Shown here in pieces: positions 56,496 through 64,000 of a stretch of 64,000 bases of DNA; the first letter of the stretch is position 1, and each line of letters starts with the position of its first letter. The notes under the pieces were generated by a model. That model saw only the letters and a list, made by a program, of their open reading frames with translations. It ran no database searches and was not told the DNA's origin. The DNA is from Ornithodoros turicata (lineage: Eukaryota > Arthropoda > Arachnida > Ixodida > Argasidae), in assembly GCF_037126465.1 (NCBI RefSeq), contig NC_088201.1, positions 141,052,376 through 141,116,375 of the forward strand, in the 5' to 3' direction. The translations under genes were made by a program, and so were the position numbers.

Positions 56496-57858
56496 TAAGG
56501 CGGGGTCCCATAGCCTCGATTTGAGCAGCAGCAGCAGAGCAACAGCAGCGGAGCAGCAGAGCTGCAGCGACACGAGCGGTCCCATAGCACTGTGCGAGAG
56601 CAGCAGCGCTGCCGAGCTGCAGAAATTCCCTGCTGCTCTCGTATCCGAATTTTTGGTTGCTGTGCTGCCCTGTTGCTCTGCAGCCTGAGCAGCCGGTCTC
56701 GAAAGCCAATCAGGAGGCTGGTTGGTATTGTTTTCGTTCGACGGTGTTTAGGGTTAGCAGGGCGGTGAGTGACGGCAGAAAGTTTGTTTCTGGTTGTTCT
56801 GTGATTTGATTCTGAAGACCTGGATACGTTTGTGTTTGCCAGTAGTTTGGAGCGAGTGTTCAATCATCGGGACTGCGTGAAGTGCGCTTTCGGGATATAA
56901 TTCAGTTCATAAAGTTCAATAAAGTGTTCGGCCGAACCTACGTGTGTACCAGTACATACGTTGTGTACCAGTTGTAGCTACATGTTCGCTTGTTTTCTGG
57001 AAAGTACTTCAAAACCCGTGACCTGATAACGTACAAGCACTTTCACGTCCATGCCGTGTGAAAACCAAACCGAACAAATTTCTTATGGTCGGTATTCCAA
57101 GACCTTGCTAGGTGGTTGTAAATGAAACTGACCCTTGAAAAGGGTTAGATGGAGATAGACAACGTTCAGACAACAACAAAAGGTTCGATAGAGATAGATA
57201 ATGAACCCATTCCTTGTGAAAACAGGCAGAAAGCAGTGAGTACTAGCAGAAGGGGCCTTTGTTCTCGTTAGACAATTTTATTTCACTAAGAGTAACGTAC
57301 GCATTTGACAGTCACCGTAAATCAAAATATCGAATACTATAGTAACGAGGCAATATTTATACGACAAAATCCCGTAGAAGAATCTCCACACAACACAGCA
57401 AGGACTGTTTTGCAAAGCAGTAGGACGAACCTACGTTGAATGTCATGAAACTCACTACACATCAACGAAACATCAACGAAGAGTCAATCAGGTAATACGA
57501 GGCTCAGACCACCACCACACTCATCTCAAAGTTCACTTATGAGCTCCAAATCCACAATATATCTCCCACACAAACGCCTTTCACCTAGGATTACGTTCCT
57601 AGGTGTGTGCACTAAAAGGCTTAGCCGCTGCGTACGCCTTCGGAATGTGCGAATTGTAAACAATGACACAGTTGCCAACACGTTTTGTGTTTCCTAAGCC
57701 GCTGCTGCCGCTAATTCAAAACGAAGCTATGGGACGCCTCCAGCAGCAGAGCAGCGGCAGCAGAAAGCTGCTCTGCTGCCATGTTGCCGTGTTGCTGCTG
57801 CCGCACCGCTGCTGCTTTGCTGCTGCTGCTCGCATAAAGCTATGGGACCCGACCCTTA
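56496..57858. mobile_element. Element with compound CAG-rich inverted repeats
   Basis: The left tip TAAGGCGGGGTCCCATAGCC and the reverse complement of the right tip (TAAGGGTCGGGTCCCATAGC) match. Each arm (about 140 bp) contains the GGTCCCATAGC motif twice (about 56503 and 56568 on the left; about 57727 and 57839 on the right, inverted) separated by AGC/CAG-rich sequence. The interior has no transposase. Repeated GGTCCCATAG motifs may act as multiple binding sites for a transposase (inference). Confidence 0.75.
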
Positions 57859-57859
57859 G

Positions 57860-59570
57860 TAGTTCTCATAGGTTTCTTCTCCTACTGTTGACGTCATACT
57901 AATGTTCTGCACCTGTCTAAAGACTCCAAACATGTCACAAAGACTGCAACACGTAACAAGTCTACTGCTTCCATCTTTGGACTTTGGACAGCTATTTCTG
58001 TGATGTCAACTTCAGTGCCTGGATCACACAACACGAAGCTGTCTGGCGCCACTTCAACACTGGAAGGCCCCTAAAATTAAATTTGTTTATGTTGACAACG
58101 TTGAGTACGGGACAAGTGGGATAACATAACTTAAATAGAATACGTCATCGCTATATTATAATTTATACATGTGTGACGCCTGTACATACCTAAGAGTTGT
58201 GTTGAACTCGTCAGCTCGTTGAAGCAAAATCACTGGTTACTAACGGCAGTTTGCTTCGGACACCTTCGTAATTCGCCGTCAACTGCATCTTCGTAGTCAT
58301 CGGCAGGAAAATGAGCTCAGCACACGCGACAGGACTGCTGCATCTAATAGCCGAGTGTTTCGAGCCACATTCGTTTTCGCGCTCTCTCCTGTAGAATCTT
58401 GTGGCAGAAAACGCACACCATCGAAGATGAACGAACATGATTTTTGCATCCTCGAACACCAAAACTACACCAGAAATATGTAGGTATCTCGAATACGTGA
58501 CGCAGCAGCCACGAACTTTCACTTTCTGCTCCGCGCGTAAACAATAAACCACTCACGACGTAAACAATAAACGCGATAACACGGACGGCCTTGCAGATGG
58601 CGCGGCAGATCGTTGCTCGTAGCGGCGAAGTAGCTGAATGCTTTATTAATGTAGAAACTATGGAAGTGAGCGTCATTTTTAAAATGGCGTTTAGCTGTAA
58701 GATAATGTACGTCAACTTTCTTCTCTACAAAATTATCTCTCACGTGGTAAGGGTTGACCAATCCCTGGGAGCCCTGGACCCGAAACCCAAGTTTCTCTTT
58801 TTCGCCGTTCGTTGACAGCACCGTTCATGTTCCGGCAATCTTCAAAATATTTATACGTAAAAAAAATATGCCGAATTGAGAAGTAATGCTTTCTGTGTCT
58901 TCTCAAACAATGATGTTGTGCACGACAGTGGACAAAAATATGGGGGTTATTTTTCACTTTTCAGTCCCTTTAAGTATTGAGAGGAGTAAAGCAGCTGCTG
59001 AGCTTAGTGCATGTCTGTCCGCAGGGGCATGTCTCGTTACACCGTAACGCGCCCCTTCGTCAGTGATTCGCGACAAGCTCCATGGCCCTTTAAAACGGGG
59101 TCCGCCTCCGGGTGGGCCGTGTCTTTAAATGCGCGGCCCATAAAACGGTCGTCGGGGCAGTGTCGCTTGCGGTGCTGTTTCTAAGAATTTTTTTCCGAAA
59201 ATCGCGTGACGTCTCAAATTTTAAAAATGAGCCTTCAAGGACTTGGGCCCAGATCTAGTGCCTTCGAGAGAATAAAGGCAACGCCCTTCATTTGTTACAG
59301 CACGGATGTGTCACTCCACTAACGTCCACATTTTTGTAAGAATCATATTTACTGTTGTTGCGTGCATGAACTATTGCATGATTATCCCGTATGCCACTAT
59401 GTCTGTATAGACAAACAAAATATATAGAGAGGGTTTTGACTCGTCAAAACACAAAGAAGCTGTGTGCCCTGTGTGCGGAGCATCGCAGCTTTGCAACGTT
59501 GTATATATCACAATTCCTTTGCTGCGTGCTCGGTACGCTCTGTTCATTGTATGTTCTCTTCTTTATCCCA
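57860..59570. other. Stretch with no recognisable gene
   Basis: A TTAAAGGGACTG-type end in reverse orientation occurs at about 58964-58975, probably one end of another TTAA element. The partner was not found. No gene. Confidence 0.4.
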
Positions 59571-59572
59571 AC

Positions 59573-59711
59573 CATGGCGGATCTAGGACTGGGAGGCGGG
59601 CAATTGACACCCCCTCCTAATCATTTGGTGCATTCCTGTTCCACCTGTGTCACGCGCTTCGACGAGGAACCCTCCTCACCCCCGTAAAGGGAGAATCTGG
59701 ATCCGCCCCTG
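59573..59711. mobile_element. Short hAT-like MITE (139 bp), second family member
   Basis: Starts CATGGCGGATCTAGGACTGG and ends ATCTGGATCCGCCCCTG. Flanks ATCCCAAC (59565-59572) and TTTCCAAC (59712-59719) agree at 6 of 8 positions. Same family as 3181-3326. Confidence 0.75.
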
Positions 59712-59714
59712 TTT

Positions 59715-62160
59715 CCAACACAGATCACTTCTCATATCTTGTGTGTAAATGTATCATCATGTTAAAATGAAGCCGAAATCGTTTTTACCTTCCCGCTTTT
59801 GCGCTGGGCTAGTTCCCAAGCGAACACAGCGCTTTGCTCTGTAATGCTGGGAAACATCGCTGTTTTTCCTCCTCGCACTGCGAGGAAGCAGTGGAAGGCA
59901 GCACTTGGCGATATTGAGGTCCTGCCAAGCTTTCCATTGTTATTTCTATTCTAGGTTTCTGTTGTTCAATGAAGATGTTCCGCTTGCTGTGACGTTTCGG
60001 AAGCTTGTGGAAACCCGTGTTTCCACAACCACGGGGCGTCAGCTCGTGCTTTCCGTCGCCGAGGACGACACAGCAAATGAAAAGTGCTAACAGCAAACAA
60101 AGGTTTATTTTACAACTTGCAGTGCAGAACAGCCTCAATCCTCGCAAACAGAAGGAATGCCAGATCCCCCTGTACCTTGTGTTTTTATCCGCTCTTCTCT
60201 AACCCCGCCCCTCTTTTCAGCTAGGCAGACTACCTAGGCTTCTAGGCTACCTAGGCTTCTACCACGATTGTGGTGCCCCCCCAAGCTGTGATTGCTTTTT
60301 TCGGGATTCCCCCGTATCGCACTGGCGGAGCGGAAATGGCCATCGGAGAAATGCCGGTGCTTCACGTTGTCACGGGATCTCGCGTGAATGGAGTGGGAGA
60401 CAGGGGAGTGGTATACGCTCCACTGTGCAAGTGAGAACGCGAAGGCAGAAAGCACCGTTATAGCCTTTAAGCGTTCAGTTATACCGCTATTGAGCGGATC
60501 GCGGCATGTGAGAATAAGCACTTTATTTTTGTGTGAATCTCGATATGACAAATCATTCGATCAGTCAAAGCGCTTCTCCGATTGCTGAGTCATGAGAGCG
60601 CCATTTCCGCGCTGACAAGTGCCGCTGCTGTTTCACAGCCAAAATTACGGTAAGTCGTGGTAAGTATATATATTTTGATGGAATACACCTTTCCTTAGTA
60701 GTTCAATGCAGCCGTTGTGCGTCGTTACTTGTGTTCTCCTCTGTCCCTCTTGTACCCAGCACTGGGGTTCTGTCGATTTTAAAGTAAAAAAAAAGGTGGT
60801 AAGTATAACGGGTGCATCTATGAGGTATCGTGAGACTGTTACTGTGTGCCTTGGGTATTGTACCAGTGCCGTTTGTTCTTATCCCATTAAGCTCGGTTTC
60901 CCGGTCCACCATACCAGCTGCAGATAATAAAATTGAGCACGAATACACATCACAAGTACACTACCAGAAACATTCTTGAAACACTACCAGAAAATTTCAT
61001 GAAACATTTCTTGTGGCATCACGCCCATGTTAGCATTGCGCAAATATCCATATTCAGAAGGATGTCGTTTCGCAATTCTTCTGCGTCAAACAAAGGTTTA
61101 CAGGAACTTCTAGTGACTTACAGCTTTTCGATATAAAAGTGAAGGGTGCAACTCGTATAACACAGTCATCAGATGAAATGCCGGACAGTGGACGACATGT
61201 GCTAACCTGAACTTGGTACGCGCAGCTAGATATAACTGCGTGTCGAACTTCTCAAAGACAGGGGTGTGCAATAGAATTTTCAGCCGTACGCAGTCACCAC
61301 CCACGGGTATATGGCGACGACCAGAGCGTATATATGGGTCGCAAATGCACGTGGCCACGCCAAGGCAGAACCCCTCGATCACTCTATGCGCCTGGACGGT
61401 CTCGAACTATGTAGATTCAGCCGAAGTAATAAATGTGTTGGTGTTGTTCAGCTGTGAGCGGAGGCTGTGCTCTCCCTGTGACCTCTCCCACAGGCCATCA
61501 GTCAAATGGGCGTTTTCTTATCGTATAGATCGGGGGCATCGTGTCCATTTATTTGCCCAAGTCACCTCTTACGCTATGGGACATAAAAAGGGAAGCGCTA
61601 CTTCACCTTGTTCCTTCTGAATAATTACTTCAATATTCGCGAACTATTCAAAACCGTTTTAATGCCATCATCGATTAGCAAAAACATTCGTAGTAAAATA
61701 TCGTTCGTATGTTGCTCGCTGATTACGGCTTACATTGACACCCCCAACACTGTGGATGCAGCATCAGAGAAGGAACTGGCGCACCACTCCGAATCGGCAT
61801 TGCTTGTAGCTCCAGGCATAGGCGCCGACTGCGGGAGGGGGGCTTGGGCGTCTGAGCCCTCCCCCACCCCCCAAGACATTTACCAGGGGGCCAGGCCCCC
61901 TTCGGGAAGTCTACCCGGCTGACACTCAATATGAAAGTTTCGAGGGATGTCATACGAACGACGTGTTTTCACGCGAGTAATCATGAAAATACTCTAGAAA
62001 TTTCCCTCACAACGCCGGAACACGGAATTCCCGACACCCTGCCCGACGTCTGGGCATGAAGGGGGGAGCCCCCCCCCCCCCCCGACGTCTGTGCCCCAGC
62101 CCCCTCCGGTAGATTGAAGACTCTCCGCCTACGGCTCAACGCACTAAGTGCGACTCACTA
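59715..62160. other. Stretch with no recognisable gene
   Basis: A short repeat of CTAGGCTTCTAGGCTAC at about 60230-60262 and GC-rich, C-run-rich sequence at 61815-62110 that looks repeat-derived (GGCGCCGACTGCGGGAGG). No gene supported. Confidence 0.4.
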
Positions 62161-62162
62161 CA

Positions 62163-63860
62163 TACAGGGTGTTCCACGAGAGAGTGTCACGGATTTTTTA
62201 AAAAAATAGCTGTGCATCCTAAAAATCTGGAATCAATTGGGAGAAGCTTATAATCGTTTTTGCCACCTACTCCAGTGGTTTTCATTAATGTGCCTTCTTA
62301 ATTAGGCTAATTTTGTTAATTGAACTCGAAAATTTGCCAGGGGAATGCCACTTTTTTCTTCCTGATTTCGAAAGTACGGGATTAAAATACACTACTCCAG
62401 TCAAAAGTATGCTTCATAACTCAACATTACAAGGGATATTTGACTGCCGAAAAATCGACGGGTGCGGAAGCGCGCTCGCTGTACTTGCGGCCGCGGCAGT
62501 GCTGGCCCCGCCTGGGGAGGGGGAGTGAGGAAAGGGCAACAAGTTTAACGGGAAGCGGTAAAAGCACGTTTTTATCTTTTCGTCCTGTTTTTTTCTGTTG
62601 CTCCAGCTGAAATTATCAGTGAGCTTCGGGCGAAAGGATTGCCAGTATCAATGTCCTTGCACTCTCGTGCGTCTTAGTGCCTCATTCTTAGGCTTCCTAG
62701 GAAGGTTTCGCTTTGTCTCCAAAACCTCCTTTTGTGCAGGCACACTTCGGTGCCGCTTTAAAGAGTGTAATGTCGGGGATTCGCTACTCCATTGAGGAGA
62801 AGACAAACATGATATTGGCACTTGGTGCTACCAACATGAATTTCGACGCTGCTGCTGCATTTTACAGCGAACGATTTTCGAGCGAGAATGCGCCAAGCGC
62901 TAGAACAATCCGACGGGTCTACAAAACGCTCAGCGAAAGTGGTTCATTCACGCCACCCGTAAAGCGTCGGCGACCTAGTCAGCATGAAGGCACAATCCTT
63001 GCAGCTGTTTCGCAAGACCCGCATGAGAGTGTGCGACGTATTTCCAATGAAACTGGTGTGGCTGCAACAACAGTATGGAGAGTACTTAATCGCGCCAAAT
63101 ATCATCCGTACCACCTGAGTTTGCATCAGGCCCTGCACGACGATGATTTTGCGAAGCGCATCGAGTTCTGCAACTGGGTCCTGAATATGCAGGATGCACA
63201 GGGCACTTTCTCTGAAAATGTATTATGGACAGATGAAGCGCATTTTTCACGAGACGCGCAGGTAAACCTGCATAATGCCCACTATTGAAGTACCGAAAAC
63301 CCTCACTGGATACGTGCAGGAAAATACCAAGTGAAGTGGTCCTTCAACGTTTGGGCAGGAATGTTCAATGGCCGCATGCTTGGACCTGTGTACTACACGG
63401 AGAACCTGACTGGACAACGATATGTACAGGAGATTCTCATGAAAGACAGTTTCAGACTTTCTGGATGAGCTGCCTCTGAATGAACGCTCCGGAGTGTGGT
63501 TTCAGCATGACGTGGCTCCACCGCATTCGTCTTCCAAAGCCACAGACTTCCTGCGCAGTCACTTCGGCGAGAAATGGATCGGTCGCCATGGTCCCGTGCC
63601 CTGGCCCCCGCGGACCCCTGACATCACTCACCTGGACTTTTTTCTATGGGGCAGGATCAAAGACTCAGTGTATCAGTGCGAATCGAGGTCACCAGAAGGA
63701 CTTCAAGAGAAGATCACCAGCTTCTGTCGATGCCTTTCGCGAAAGGAGCTTCAGAGTGCCGCGAAGAGTGTGCTATACCGCTGTCAGCTCTGCATCGGCG
63801 AGGACGGGAAACATTTTGAACATCTGCTCTAATTGTCTCAGCGTGTAAATAAAATGTTAT
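62163..63860 (+). mobile_element. Mariner-superfamily transposon, right end not seen
   Basis: The left end ACATACAGGGTGTTCCACGA at 62161-62180 is of the ACAGGGTGT type. It precedes the transposase gene by about 600 bp. No matching inverted end is visible after the gene (an AATAAA lies at about 63848), so the right end is lost, diverged or beyond the window. Confidence 0.7.
62770..63832 (+). pseudogene. Mariner-superfamily transposase, one stop and one frameshift
   Basis: Cut-and-paste transposase. Start chosen at the Met of MSGIRYSIEEKTNMI. The N-terminal helix-turn-helix part (ARTIRRVYKTLSES, ATTVWRVLNRAKYHPY) is followed by the first catalytic Asp in LWTDEAHFS (about 63230). A TGA (63286-63288) interrupts HNAHY|STENPHWIRAGKY, where relatives have Trp. 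The frame continues (WSFNVWAGMFNGRMLGPVYY) to about 63455, where a single-base shift is needed. The rest has the second Asp in GVWFQHDVAPPH and the third in WPPRTPDITHLDFFLWG. Counting gives 41 residues between the last two Asp, i.e. a DD41D arrangement. The natural end is at TAA 63830. Two lesions make it inactive. Confidence 0.88.
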
Positions 63861-64000
63861 AGCATGTTTTACAAATACCTGTTGTCAGAGCATGCGTTTC
63901 ATTTTGTGCTACGTTTTTTGTGCCTTTATTACGCGATCTGCTTCTATCTTCCGCTGACGAAGGAGTCCGTAACGACTCTTTGCATTGTATCCCTTTCACT

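Noticed and set aside
61815..62110. Possible TIR element with GGCGCCGACT start
   Set aside because: The GC-rich right side could not be paired convincingly with the left end.
1..64000. CRISPR array, operon, rRNA operon or prophage
   Set aside because: No short direct repeats with unique spacers, no bacterial gene organisation; all tandem repeats found are satellites or microsatellites.

Overview
The window looks like nuclear DNA of an arthropod, most likely a tick or another arachnid. This rests on sequence types, not on a database match: tRNA-derived SINEs, many short TTAA-bounded elements opening TTAAAGGG, a GIY-YIG Penelope fragment, several non-LTR retrotransposon families, a short-LTR Ty3 element, Tigger/pogo and mariner-type transposons, and no long uninterrupted host gene. 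There is no sign of operons, ribosome binding sites, CRISPR arrays or rRNA. Almost every recognisable coding segment belongs to a mobile element and most are broken.

Layout. 0-2.2 kb: a 125-bp satellite (12 copies) abuts a TIR-only element. 3-10.2 kb: hAT-type MITEs, a SINE, a 90-bp repeat with a long hairpin, a TTAA element nested in a hAT element, and two fold-back elements, one palindromic over its full 885 bp. 11-12.3 kb: remnants of two LINE types. 15.3-19.7 kb: a degraded protein-primed DNA polymerase B gene of the Polinton/Maverick/adintovirus kind, with its 5' region duplicated and with tip sequences that recur in the 1.5-2.2 kb element. 20.5-24.4 kb: two tandem ~1.9-kb copies separated by TTAA. 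24.4-27.7 kb: LINE scraps and a tRNA-like SINE head. 28.7-32.8 kb: two possible host first exons, a fold-back MITE, a Penelope GIY-YIG fragment and a Ty3 RT fragment. 33.1-39.1 kb: an unassigned transposase-like gene on the minus strand, split by a Ty3/gypsy deletion derivative whose ~110-bp LTRs and 5-bp target duplication can be read directly. 39.2-42.0 kb: a Tigger-derived MITE and a TTAA MITE. 44.4-50.6 kb: pieces of one R1/I-like LINE family on the minus strand, carrying a SINE with a perfect 10-bp target duplication and abutting a Tigger transposase remnant. 53-60 kb: scattered MITEs, including one with CAG-rich compound TIRs. 62.2-63.9 kb: a mariner-superfamily transposon with one stop and one frameshift.

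The parts do not form a pathway. The window is best read as a stack of successive insertions. The points most worth following are: the polymerase locus and its TIR-only relative; the unassigned transposase-like gene whose uninterrupted frame can be read across the Ty3 insertion; and two short exon-like segments ending in strong splice donors, which may be the only host coding DNA here.
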